Positions 1-55,209 of a stretch of 64,000 nucleotides of DNA are shown here, piece by piece. Origin of the DNA: Semisulcospira habei (taxonomy: Eukaryota; Mollusca; Gastropoda; Semisulcospiridae); NCBI GenBank assembly GCA_036245525.1, contig BTPG01000006.1, positions 67,512,708 through 67,576,707 on the forward strand, written 5' to 3'. Position 1 is the stretch's first letter. Each line of letters begins with the position of its first letter. Below the pieces are notes generated by a model. It saw only the letters and a list, made by a program, of their open reading frames with translations, did not search any database and was not told where the DNA came from. A program made the translations under genes and the position numbers.

Positions 1-1927
1 TGTCGCCGAAAAGCAGGGGACCACCCAGCGGAGCACGACGAAGCTGCGCACGCAGGTCAGGTGGCATCCCTCGGCAGGCAAGCAGAAGGGCATCTCGACG
101 CATCAGGTCACAGTTGGCGGAGGCATCCATAGCGTTGACCGACGAGTGGTAGGCGGCGCGGTTGGCGACTTCCGCTAAGACGAGTAAATCCCCAAGGAGA
201 GGCGTGATAGAAGGATGCCAGGAGTCTTCCACACGACGAACCAGGGCTTGAGTGAGCAGCTCCAGGAACCCAGCGCAGGCTACGGTGTTCCGCACCAGGG
301 ACGCAGTCATATCCAGGCCACGAGGGAGGGAACGGCGAAGAAGAGCGGGGCCGCCAGCTTGCGACACGGCAGGGGGGTCCATCGCAGGAAGAGGGATGGA
401 GAAAGCCTGGGAATGGCCGGCATACCAGTCCCGACGGAAGGCGATGTCCAGGCCAGCCGGCCAGCGACGATCGGAGAAGAACACCGGCTCTCGAGACGCG
501 GGAAGTTGCAGGTGCGCTGAGAAGACATCTCGCAGCTCCTTAAATCCAGGCGGCTGGGGAAGCGACTTGAACCTCTTAACTTGACGCTCGGCATCCACGA
601 AGGCAGAGACCTTCCTCTTCAGGGGGGGAGAGGCTGGGCAGGAGTCCGCTGGCAGAGTGGCCGCGATGATCCTGGCGGCTTCGTCCAAAGAGGGTCTCCG
701 CACGGGACGACGACGGAAGGGTCGAGGGGACATCATCACCGACGTCGGCGGGCGAAAGGGCGCGACCATCCTCATCCAACAGGGCCGAGACGGAGTCCTC
801 GGGCAGCAAACTGAGGGCTTCTTCATCCAGGGGGCGGCGAGGAGGTGGGCGAGGCACCGAGGAAGGCCGAAGCTTGGGCGGGGACGCGTGTCGAACCTCG
901 TGGGAAGCCCGGGAACGAGCCGGCAGCGACGACGGAGGCGGGGATCGCCGAGGCGAACGCGAGCGAGGAGGGGTCCTGTCCGGTGTGCGGGAACGACGTC
1001 TGGATGAAGGACAGCGGACAACCGGAGAGGGGCGCCGCCCACGGGAAGAGGGCCGATGATGGCGGTGACGCGGCGAACGCATCGAACGGTGCGAGGGCGA
1101 GCGCGACCGCGCACGCGACGAGGAGTGGTGGGTGGAGCGGCGACTATCCCGGCGGGAGGAATGATCCTTCCGGCGGCGCTCGAGGGGCGAGCGCGAGTGT
1201 CTAGAGCTGACGGTGGAACGGGATGAGTCGGGGGCGCGACCGTGTCGCGTAGGTTGAGGCTGACGTCTCTCCTGGCCGGACTCAGTGAGAAGGGCTCTAT
1301 GCCGGCGTTCAGATCCTCCGGAAGGATCAGCGGGCTTATCGGGGAGAGAGAGAGGATGAAGGCCGGTCAACGTGGGACGGCTCATGGCAGACTTCTGCAG
1401 GCCGGGCTCAGTGAGGCGGGCGCTCTGCCGGCAAACAGACCCTCCGGTAGGGTCAGCGGGCGTGGCAGCAGTGGCAGTCCTCTGGTCAGCGAACAACGCA
1501 GGGTCCCGACGAGCAATCCGTTCCGAGAGGCCGAGGCGAGGAAGGGCGGTCGTTACCACAGGGGCGGCGGAAGTGTCAACAGGAGCCGGACGAGAGATAG
1601 CAGACGGTAAAAACTCCAGAGGTCAGACCAACGGATCTCCGGCCAGGTCGCACAGACATCGCAGAGATGGTCCGAGGCGCAGCCCGAACAGGGGAGGCAG
1701 ACCGCATGGTCGTCCGTCGGCCACTGGAAGTCGCCGCATTGAGAGCAAGTAAGCATTTGGGTCCTGCAACAGACAAAGGGCACAACAAGGTCGCAAAGGC
1801 AGACAAGGGAGCCTAGCCCCAAACAAAGGTACTCCAAGTGCCGTGACTGCCGGCGCGTGAAATAGTGGCTACACTCGCCAAGGGCTAAAGGGCCTTTAAG
1901 GTAGATGAACGGAGCGTGGGTGCCCAA
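1..1927 (-). pseudogene. gag-like ORF of DIRS A (Cys-rich N-terminus, RS-rich middle)
   Basis: The reading path on the minus strand begins with a Cys-rich motif CGDFQWPTDDHAVCLPC followed by further paired Cys (about 1660-1760). It continues with a long Arg/Ser domain (about 900-1250) holding repeated RSRSP-type units, then an acidic patch DEEALSLLPEDSVSALLDED. A block resembling element B follows: PPLKRKVSAFVDAE, SLPQPPGFKEL and ANRAAYHSS. Frame changes occur near 1555 and 590, so no single open frame exists. The role, capsid-like nucleic-acid binding, is inferred from position. Confidence 0.6.
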
Positions 1928-2573
1928 AGGCCCTACGAGAAAAAAGAAACCCTAGCCTCTAAAAGGCAAAGTCTACTCGTAACAGTGAGGCACAAAAAGA
2001 AGAGAAAGACGACATCCCTCGAGGAGACTCGTTAAAAAGGTCGTGCAAGGCGCCGGAACGTAAGCTCAAAGCTGGCGCCAACGTAGTAACAAAGCCGAAA
2101 GGGAAGCCCAACGGTAGCCGGCTCTCGGCCCGAGGGCCGGCTGTGGGTAGCTACCACTACCTTACCTCCGAGACGAATCGAGAACGGGGGGAAGGGTAGC
2201 CATACACCTCCACAGCCTAGAGGAGAGCAGCAGAACGACGCAAGCAGAGGCAGGCAATGAGAAGGCAGTCAGCGCTAGAAGGCGGCAGAGCACACGAAGA
2301 GGCAACGAGCGTAGGTAAGAGGAAGACCGGTCGAAGCAGCGCGAGAGCAAGGCCAGACACGTCTTCTCTGTACGAGCGAAGTAGCAAGACTGGCCGGTCT
2401 CGTGACCGGATCCGGTAGGGCGGGAAACAGGAGACAACTCTCGGCCCCTCTAGGGGGGTTCCCCGAGTGCCTCCCGGGTTGTGTGGGCACACAACGGGTG
2501 AGTAGGCTAAAATTGAGCTAGTAGTAGACATTTCCACAAAGTCATGTCATCGGTAATGTTTTTGAGGAAACAA
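1..2573 (-). mobile_element. DIRS-type retrotransposon A, 5' part only
   Basis: This is the 5' part of a DIRS-type element read on the minus strand: right-hand terminal repeat with CATCGGTAATG near 2550, then a gag-like region running off base 1. The terminal repeat contains GTTGTGTGGGCACACAAC, similar in layout to element B. It lies in the KIF17 intron after the exon ending at 3007 and is in the same orientation as the gene. Recombinase and reverse transcriptase must lie outside the window. Confidence 0.82.
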
Positions 2574-3006
2574 ATTCCTGGAATTCTTGGATGCATGTAT
2601 CATCTACAGCTTCTGATAACCCACTAAAAGGTCCATATCAAACTTCTTGACCCCTTTGTTGAACTTGTCATGTCGGTGTGATGCACAAAAACTGTCAATG
2701 CATTTGTTTGTGCCCCAACATAAACTCCACAGATGCCACGGGGCAGCAGTATCCACCGTCATGCATGGGTATCTGTTGGGTAATGGGTAATGCAACGTGC
2801 AGAAAGTTTTCAGTCTGACATCAGCTGATGTACAGCCATGCACAGGCCCACAATGGCAGCGGCAGCCTGATGGCTTTCTGCACACTGTTGTAAAGAGGCT
2901 TAGGACAGTTTTGCACTACATAAAACTTTGATATTCAGTTTTCAAAACTAACTCTGACTGCAAAGAGGGGGGAGAGAGAAAGTGAGAGAGAGAGCGAGAG
3001 GCAAAC
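2574..3006. other. Intronic sequence, nothing recognised
   Basis: Moderately AT-rich, with a short GA-rich stretch near 2965-3000 just after the exon donor. No repeat family seen. Confidence 0.5.
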
Positions 3007-47510
<44,504 letters not shown>

Positions 47511-47662
47511 GTGTACTGCAATGTAGAAATGTGTCGGTTTAGTTTGGTGAAGAAAGTCAGAGTAAATCACATAGCACGCAGCTAGCATACACTGTAACAG
47601 TGTAAGCCAGTTGTGTGCACAAGTGGGTTAATGAAGATACATGTATAGTGAAATATTGGGGT

Positions 47663-47730
47663 TTAACCCTTTGGATGTTTGTAGGACTTTGTCAGTGACT
47701 GATAGAAAACACTGTTGATAGACAAAGGAA
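47663..47730. mobile_element. TTAA-3 type fragment upstream of KIF17
   Basis: TTAACCCTTTGGATGTTTGT with a poor right arm; starts 153 bases upstream of the KIF17 start codon. Confidence 0.5.
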
Positions 47731-48025
47731 TAACACCTTTTGATGAAAAAAACAAACAAACAACACATTACAAAGAAACATTTAATCTGCACAACAGGGC
47801 CTCCAAGAAACTACTAGCATACTAATAACACAATAACTGACCCTCGAACTGAGCTCTATATCTTGCAGAAAAGTTTGCACTGAAGATCAGTCGAAACTGA
47901 CAGGTGTGCATAATTTTTAATAAGGTCCAATAGCAAAGAATTTTGCAAGTTCATACAAACACCGGACATTACACATAAAAAGACTTATGCAGGGACACAG
48001 CAAGAGGTAAACATCAAACGACAAG

Positions 48026-48078
48026 GGGAGGGGCGAGGGGGGAGGGGGAGGAGGGGAGGGGGAGGGGAGGAGGGGAAT
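48026..48078. repeat. GGGGA-rich purine tract
   Basis: Imperfect GGGGAGGAGGGG repeats, purine only on the plus strand, about 520 bases upstream of the KIF17 start. Confidence 0.9.
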
Positions 48079-48663
48079 GGGAACCAGAAACTCCTGTCAT
48101 GTGCCCCCACTCCCCCATCTGCCCCTGAAAAAAATACAGTAATTGTTTTTGTTCTCTCTCTCGTCCCCCCCCCCCTCTCTCTTTTGTTTCTCTCTCAGTC
48201 TCTCCTCCAATTATTGGTTTGGCCTTTGCCAGACTGCTTCCTATGTCGCTATGATAGCAAAAATACAGTCTCAGCTGGTGTTCAGATTTATTAACACATT
48301 TTATAATGGAGTTCCTTTTTTTTTCTCCCTAGCAGTGACTTCAAAAGAACTTTTAAACAAACATCTATTTTACAAAAAAAAAAAACAAACAAACACACAC
48401 ACATCTATTTTACAAGAACACAGCAAAAGGAAGCAGTAAAACAGCAACTGTAAAGTGGCTTATTGGGTGTGTGCCAAAAAAGAAACTCTCACAAACACAG
48501 TGAATGTTGTGCTGCCGAGACACAATTCAGTTTAAAATAATTCTATAAATATGAGGTGCGTGATTTGTGTGACTATTCCAGTGCACAAACGTCTTTCTAG
48601 AAACAGGTGCAGAAGAGCCCTGATGACTGCCTTGATCTAAGGAAGCAAAGGGTGCCAGTTACT

Positions 48664-48742
48664 GTAAGCAAGAGGAATAGAATCTCATGAGCCCCTGCAA
48701 TTGCAGGGGCTCATGAGATTCTATCTCTATGCCTCTTGCAGA
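48664..48742. mobile_element. TTAA-5 type hairpin in the intergenic region
   Basis: GCAAGAGGAATAGAATCTCA and GCCCCTGCAATTGCAGGGGC with complementary arms. Confidence 0.75.
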
Positions 48743-49894
48743 TGAAATGGTAAAGGCTGAGGCCACTGTTTGGAAAGCAAATTTAACCTGCCAGTGCTTC
48801 CCAGCGATTTTGAGGTCCTATAACACTTAAAGTATAAGATTAGTTACTATACATTGCAACAAGTCAGCATGCAACATAGCAAAGTCCAAGGTGTACTTGT
48901 CTGCACTACAGGTGCAAACAGCAGTGTTAGAGAAATTAAATTGTAACTAATATAATGTGATCTTATTTGCGTACTGTTTAACTGTATTTCCTGTTTCTTT
49001 GAGTAAAAATTGAAAAAGCCAAAGACTTAGCGGTACAGCAAAACTCTTCATCCAAATATTTAATTAAACTGTATTGTGTAAGATTTAAGAAATCTTCACT
49101 CGCTGTGGTGTTATTTGGGCCAGAAAATAGTGCTGTTGTTGTAAAGTCAGTAAGCACTTCATGCTATGGTATATATGTCAACATAGCTTTAATCATAGGT
49201 GTCAGGTTTCCAACACATGGCAATATGACACAAATGCCTGCTGCAATTATTTCTGCAATTATTCATTGTGTGTGTCTGACAACATGTGCCAGTCTGTGAT
49301 GTTTTGCCTCACATTACGGAATCGACAAGCCTAAAATCAAGACAAGCACACACATAACCATTCAATACACATTATTAATACTTTCCCAAAATAATTATCT
49401 TGCATTTATTGAGGAGCCCTCCCTAGCCTTGAGTATAACCAGTCACAGTTAAAATAAATCAATACTCTGTGGAACATACAACACACAAATTATGTCATGA
49501 TGCATGGACAGATCTTTGGAGGCAGGATCACAAAAAGTGTTACTTAGATTAATCCTACCAGTGTCATGTTTACTTTTTGAACATCATTTCTGACTTGACT
49601 AAAATGAATCCAGTTAGCAACCTCATGTTTGTATGGTAAAGTGACTCAGCCTCACAGGCCCAAATGGAAGCTGCCATGAAAACCAAATGAACTTTTAATT
49701 TGGAAAACAGTAGATGCCATGCCATTCAACCAAAGGTATTGGGCGGACAGCCACTTCATTCAACCTGCGCACAGCTCAGCTATGTGCAGGCCAACTGTGT
49801 CTGACACCTGCCCTTATGAACGTTCACTTTCTGCAAGTAAGGAAACATATGACACGTGGAGCAAAGGCTTTATGATTTGTCCAAGTGATGTGCT

Positions 49895-50236
49895 ATCCAG
49901 ACCAAAAAGGTGACTGCCAAGCGTGTGAAATGCAAAGAAGTACCCAACGGAGAAAGAAACACGCTTAGAAAAAACGGTACAACACAATTTATTAATATTT
50001 CGGGTAAATACCCTTTGTCAAAATAGACAAACAAACAGAGACATTAGCCGCTACTTATCTTCAGATGCAGAAGGAATGTGGCAACATTCCTTCTGCATCT
50101 GAAGATAAGTAGCGGCTAATGTCTCTGTTTGTTTGTCTATTTTGACAAAGGGTATTTACCCGAAATATTAATAAATTGTGTTGTACCGTTTTTTCTAAGC
50201 ATGTTTCTTTCTCCGTTGGGTACTTCTTTGCAAGTG
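49895..50236. repeat. PAL11 palindrome, full length and near perfect
   Basis: Arms of about 150 bases from AAGTACCCAACGGAGAAAGA to GCAGAAGGAATG and their complement, with a loop of a few bases near 50082. No ORF. Confidence 0.9.
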
Positions 50237-51630
50237 ATGTGCTGAAACTGTCACACATTGATGGCACATTCAGTTTATGTCAGTGGATACATACGATCTG
50301 AGCTTTCTGTCATTTTGTTTGTGTCTTTTTTCAGTACTCTCCCTCTGCCGGAGTCTAAAATGCACAAGAAACCATCAGCTGTGCACTAAAAAGCATACTG
50401 TCTGAAATGCTGACACAATCGAATAACTGGCCAGCTGACCAATGCATAAGATAAAAGATTATTCAACCATTACACTTTGTAGTTATACAAATTACTGTAA
50501 AACTAAAAGTGGCACATTTTTTTCTGACACTCTTCATTCAGCCACCATTCTGTATGCGCACAAGATATTCACAAGTACCCTGAGTGACTCTGCTCATATT
50601 TTACATCCACAGCTCTACTGTGATATTGATTGTACTTATCAGACACATCACCAAACCTGCCTTGGCCCCCATACCCAGGGCATCATGAAGTATACATAAA
50701 GGGCTGTGATCTTCACTATAGCAAACATCTGAGCAGGATTGTGCTTGGCGTCTAGACCAGGATCTTTTATTAATGCTATCAAAATGCCCTAACGTGACAA
50801 TCACAATGTTAATGCTCTTCATGTGGACAAAACATCTATACATAATTACCTGCCAGCACAAAGCTGCATGCATTATCCATATTCTACAAAATGTGACCAG
50901 AGGCAAAACCAGGCAGTAGAACCTAAATGCTACAAAGCCTACAGTGAAGACTAGTGGCATATTTAAGTACTACTCCAACAGTAGTCTGATTTAAATTTAT
51001 TTGAAGAGCTTGCAGCAACCCTCTGCTGTGGAACACAATTCCATTCTTTCTTCGTTGGGATGTCTTCAACATTTCCACTTGCACAGTGTAAAAATGCATT
51101 GCCTGAAAAAGTTGCAATCTGTCCAGATGACCAGCCCAATATGTAGTCTTTCAAAATCCAACAATAACAGTTTTAAATCAACTTTTTTTGCCAAAATTTT
51201 ATCAAACATGTATGTGAATATAATACATCCTGCTAAGTGCTATTATCGTGTCATTAAACGCTAAGAGAATTACAATCTATGCGGAACATCAAACAATACC
51301 TGGTGGCTGATAAAGTGAAGTGTAAAATACCGATGATATTTCTGTGAAGCAAGTCCACCACGCTGTTGTTTTGTTCCTGCCAAAACAAAACAGTGACTCA
51401 GTGAGGTAATTTGTCTTCCTTCATCACAGTCGTCTTGGAAACTGGGCAAACTTTCTTCATAATTAGCCGCCTAATTATTAACACACTTCCTGAACGATGG
51501 TTTGATAAACAGCGATTTGTCTGAGCAAAGCAAACACTTGTGTTAGCCTTTTCAGCTCTCCTTTTTTCACTAGAGTGTTCCAGTGGAACGCTCTCTGAGC
51601 GACCGTAGCCTGTTTGTCGCGTCTGTGGAT

Positions 51631-51641
51631 TCCGGAAGTTG
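51631..51641. promoter_or_regulatory. ETS-type motif upstream of PSMD2
   Basis: The sequence TCCGGAAGTTG contains the ETS core CCGGAAGT. ETS factors commonly drive housekeeping promoters in animals. It sits about 275 bases before the PSMD2 start codon in opposite orientation to the proximal site. Confidence 0.45.
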
Positions 51642-51879
51642 TACTATCAGGGGATTTTAGCACATTGAAAAGAGCATAAAAAAATGACGTAAAAAAAAAA
51701 AGATAGTTACAAAGTATATGTTTATTATGTTATAGTGTGCAAATATTTTACTAATAATTGTTTGTATTAAATATGGTGGCTTTGAGATATGAAATGCATT
51801 CAATCTTACTTTCTGAACAAGCATAAATGTTGACGCCATCGTTTCTTGTGTTGCCGGTATCCACATACTGTCATACTCA

Positions 51880-51889
51880 ACTTCCGGTT
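51880..51889. promoter_or_regulatory. Proximal ETS-type motif of PSMD2
   Basis: ACTTCCGGTT, the complement of AACCGGAAGT, lies about 20 bases before the PSMD2 ATG. No TATA box is seen, which suits an ETS-driven housekeeping promoter. The spacing places it close to or at the expected start of transcription. Confidence 0.5.
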
Positions 51890-51909
51890 GAACAGAGAAG
51901 CCACAAATC

Positions 51910-52017
51910 ATGGCGGACAAAGCGAAGGGTGATACTGCTCCTAAAGACGAGAAGAAAACAGACTCCTCCAAGGAACCTGAGAAGAAAAATGCTGAGGAAA
52001 CGAAAGAACTAGACTTG
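51910..52017 (+). CDS. PSMD2: PSMD2 coding exon 1
   Basis: The exon encodes [20 protein letters not shown] to ETKELDL, the variable charged N-terminus of Rpn1. It ends TTG|GTATTT in phase 0. The start ATGGCGG lies 23 bases after an ETS-type motif. Confidence 0.92.
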
Positions 52018-53042
52018 GTATTTTAGACTATATATATTCAGTACTTGTATGTTTTTAGTTGTTTTAGCCCACGCTAGCGTGTTGCTAATGCTGGGAGCTA
52101 TGTTTCCTCTCAAAAATGCCATGTCACGCGGTTAAAAGAAATGTACGATTTTGTTCGATGTTCCTCTGAAGTACATTATGTACTTATCAGATATGTTCGC
52201 GGATAAAATAGACAGATTTTTGTTGATTTTAGATTACTATTACTAATCAGTTCATCACTTTCGCTGAAGGCACATTTCGGACAATATCAGATATCGTGTC
52301 AGTTTCAATTCAGGCATTGTTTGTATACATACACAATGTTTAGGTTTTGTTGAGTTTATTATTCTTCCAGCCAGCATGCTTCTCCTAATAAGTAATATTT
52401 TGAATAAATTGTTTTTTACTCAGTAGGTTCTAGTAGAAGCAGTACCTAGACATAGTTGCATGTAATTGATTTGTTCTTGTTTCAGTCAGAGGAGGACAAA
52501 CAACTCCAAGATGAGCTAAACATGCTTGTGGAAAGGTTGAATGTAAGTCTCTGAATAGCGCTTTTTTATGAATTCTGTGTTCTAGCTGGCATGCTGTCCT
52601 GATTGATTAGAATTGTATGAATTAATGGACAGCTTGTCTTTACTGCTAATCTGGATATAATTATAGATTTACTAACTAAGGGACCAGCCCCAGGCAATAG
52701 AGGGTTGATAGCATGCAATATCTATCTTCTTTTCAAATTCTTAGTATGTCCTATGATAATGCCGAAAAGTGTGAATGTCATTTCTTTTTCATCTTTGTGA
52801 ACAAAAAAAATTCCTCCAATAAGAGACGTAGAAAACATCTGTTTCATGTACTTACATGAATTGTGAAAAGAAGAGTATGAAAATTTAGGGAAGACAGCAT
52901 TGATAACCCACTGTACAGGCAATTTTTAGCGATCCAAGCCAGCTTGGAGAAGATCGCTGCAAGTTTTTAGCTGACATTAATGTACATTAAAATATTACCA
53001 GTCAGATGAACCGTACAGTGTTTCACCTTTTGGAACAATCAA

Positions 53043-53079
<37 letters not shown>

Positions 53080-54062
53080 AGTGAGTAAATCAGTAATGCA
53101 TATTGAGCATTCTGCCATTACAATTTCTAGGATTAAAACCTTTTTGTTGAAATGTTAAAGTTTAACTTTCTTATGTATGCAGCCACTGGTGGTGTTTACA
53201 GTACCAGTGGCTGCATGCTCAAAGGGGTTAATGTATTATTTTTACAGGAGTCAGACCAGCGACTATACAAACCAGCTTTGGAGAGTCTCAGGTCTCAGAT
53301 CCGAGCCTCCACCACATCAATGACATCAGTGCCAAAGCCACTTAAGTTCCTGCGCCCTCACTATGACACCATCAAAGAAGTGTATGAGAAGATTAAGGAC
53401 AAAGAAACTAAGGTTGGTGGCAGTTTCATTTTATTGTTGAATTTGTTTTAACGAGAAGTGTTTAAATTTTAATAAACTTATAAAGCTATTCTGTGTGACT
53501 GTCAGATTGTCTGATTGTTTTGTTTTAATGTTGAATTATTTTTAAAAGACCTTGGGAATGTAGAATTAGATAGAAAAAGATGAAATAGAAGTGTCTAATA
53601 AAGCCATGCTGTGTTGTTGTTTGGCCCTTTCAGCTTTGAATTTGATACACAACACCAAAGTATGGACAGATGATAATTTAAGGGTGGCGTCAGAAGAGCT
53701 TGGTGCATTTAGGCACCAAGCTATTCTGGCATCACCCTAGAACTACCATGGTAAATCTGTCTGCTTAACTGTTCTATAGTGGTATTCAGAGAACAATTCG
53801 CAAATTTGTTAATTTCAACCCCAAGACATGATGTTTTAGGTGTGTGGTGGTTCTGTGATTATTTTTGGTCAGCATCACAAACCATTGCCAGCATATTTAT
53901 GTAATATTGGATTAAAAACATTGTCTGTGACTATTTGCAGGCATTCTGTGCAGACATAATTTCTGTGCTGGGAATGACAATGAGTGAGGGAAGAGACAGT
54001 CTTCACTACAAGCTGATTGGGACAATAGAGGAAATTGGCTCATGGGGTCATGAGTATGTCAG
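51910..54062 (+). CDS. PSMD2: PSMD2/Rpn1, 26S proteasome base scaffold, first 4 coding exons
   Basis: PSMD2/Rpn1 is the non-ATPase scaffold of the proteasome regulatory particle base that binds ubiquitin receptors and shuttle factors in cytosol and nucleus. Coding exons 51910-52017, 52486-52542, 53248-53412 and 53941-54062 (452 nt) encode a Lys/Glu-rich, poorly conserved N-terminus and then [37 protein letters not shown] and SWGHEYVR, all nearly identical to PSMD2 of other animals. All introns have GT/AG ends. The start codon is the only reasonable one and gives a normal family length. About 750 residues lie beyond the window, because the fourth intron exceeds 9.9 kb and holds DIRS element D and satellite units. 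Confidence 0.96.
52486..52542 (+). CDS. PSMD2: PSMD2 coding exon 2
   Basis: The exon encodes [19 protein letters not shown], a signature of Rpn1. Borders are CTTGTTTCAG|TCAGAG and TTGAAT|GTAAGT. Confidence 0.96.
53049..53075. repeat. T27 homopolymer
   Basis: Run of T in PSMD2 intron 2. Confidence 0.95.
53133..53231. mobile_element. TTAA hairpin adjacent to PSMD2 exon 3
   Basis: TTAAAACCTTTTTGTTG to CAAAGGGGTTAA with internal GCAGCCACTGG / CCAGTGGCTGC. It ends 16 bases before the exon 3 boundary. Confidence 0.65.
53248..53412 (+). CDS. PSMD2: PSMD2 coding exon 3
   Basis: The exon encodes [20 protein letters not shown] through the invariant [13 protein letters not shown] to KDKETK. The acceptor TTTTTACAG|GAG lies 16 bases after a TTAA hairpin element. 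Donor is ACTAAG|GTTGGT. Confidence 0.96.
53622..53830. mobile_element. Old TTAA-1 type hairpin in PSMD2 intron 3
   Basis: Degenerate arms around AGAGCTTGGTGCATTTAGGC; termini no longer recognisable as TTAA. Confidence 0.6.
53941..54062 (+). CDS. PSMD2: PSMD2 coding exon 4
   Basis: The exon encodes [20 protein letters not shown] to SWGHEYVR. Borders are CTATTTGCAG|GCATTC and GTCAG|GTATGT (phase 2). The next exon is not visible before base 64000. Confidence 0.95.
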
Positions 54063-54099
54063 GTATGTGTACTTGGCTTTGTCAAGTAATCTACAAGTT

Positions 54100-54313
54100 T
54101 TTGGCTCACGTGCGAAGCAAAAGTATGTTCTGGTAAACCTTAACGTTGGCATTTTCTCAGAGACTATTCAAGCTACAGTTTTCAAACTTGGCCCAAGGAT
54201 ACTTTGTGGCAAGACAATTTTAAACATACCAATTTCAGTGACCTCTCACAAAGGTCAAGGTCACAAGGGATTGGGAAATCTATCAAAGATAGCTATTTTG
54301 GGACATAATTTAT
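54100..54313 (-). repeat. SAT165 array 3, left piece
   Basis: It begins GGCTCACGTGCGAAGCAAAA and is in opposite orientation to arrays 1 and 2. It is interrupted by DIRS D and resumes at 61218. Confidence 0.88.
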
Positions 54314-54525
54314 TTTGTTTTCTCAAAACACATTACCGATGGTATTACACTTAGGAAATGGCTCTTAGCTGGCCTAATTTTAGCCAAATTTTGGTTGTGT
54401 CCGTATAAGGGGGTGTTGGCAGGAGTGGGGCGCCATAGACCATGCCAAACCCGAATAGCCTCCCCTTACTCACATCCGGTACAAGGTTACCCAACATACC
54501 CCAGTTTTAGTTCTTAGCTGGCAGA
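54314..54525 (+). repeat. Left inverted terminal repeat of DIRS D
   Basis: It contains CATTACCGATGGTATTACAC and GCCAAACCCGAATAGCCTCC. It is complementary to 60985-61175. Confidence 0.92.
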
Positions 54526-55209
54526 AGTAGGTTGTGTCTGTTCGAGCTCCGCTTGGTTCTTGGCCGGTCGTTCGACCTTGACTGTTCGTTGGGACTTGAA
54601 CTGTGAAGATGGTGGCGTGACTGGGGGTGGTAGTGCTCATGCTGTGCCGCCTCGTCGACCTGTGTGTTCTACGGACCTACGGCTTGTGCCATGGAGACTG
54701 TGACTGGCGGCTTCCGGACGCTGCTTCGGCCTGCGCTCCGAACCGGTCGCGCGGTGTGGCGTGCTGTTACGTTATGGTGATACGTGGGTTTGCTCCTTTT
54801 TTCCGCCATGGCCAGGTAATATCTCGGTGAATGCCCTCGACCGGCGCCCTTGGGTGGGAAGGAGCGCCGAGCGTCGGCACACGCTGTACACTCGTTTGAT
54901 TCGACTACATATTCAATTATGTCCGATTCGCCAGCGCGCGCGCGTCGTTATTGCGTGACCTTAGAGGCCACGCTCGCTCTTTCATCTTGTACCCTCTTGT
55001 TGCAGTAACTAGGTTCGGATCTGCACGATGTGTGGCGACTTTCAGGGCCCCTCGGACGAGCATGCGGAGGGCCTTCCCTGAGCAAGAGGCGAGTCGACCC
55101 GCACTGGTGAGGTTTCCGCCTCATGACTGGAAGAGCGATGGTTAACGCTTACCTCCGTTGGCGTCCTACTCTATCAGAGGTCGGCCGACAGTGATGTCCA
55201 AGCTAACAA

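Larger units (their letters stand above)
47511..51909. other. Head-to-head intergenic region KIF17-PSMD2
   Basis: About 4.4 kb separate the two start codons. It holds a purine-rich strand-biased tract (48026-48075), a C run and pyrimidine tract (about 48160-48200), one TTAA-5 hairpin, one 340-bp palindrome (49895-50236) and an ATF/CRE-like TGACGTAA at about 51683. The stretches 48743-49894 and 50237-51600 are AT-rich with no recognisable gene. A non-coding first exon of KIF17 could lie here. Confidence 0.5.

Noticed and set aside
51657..51971. 104-codon minus-strand frame overlapping the PSMD2 start
   Set aside because: Antisense to the PSMD2 promoter and first exon, with low-complexity hydrophobic composition and no splice support.
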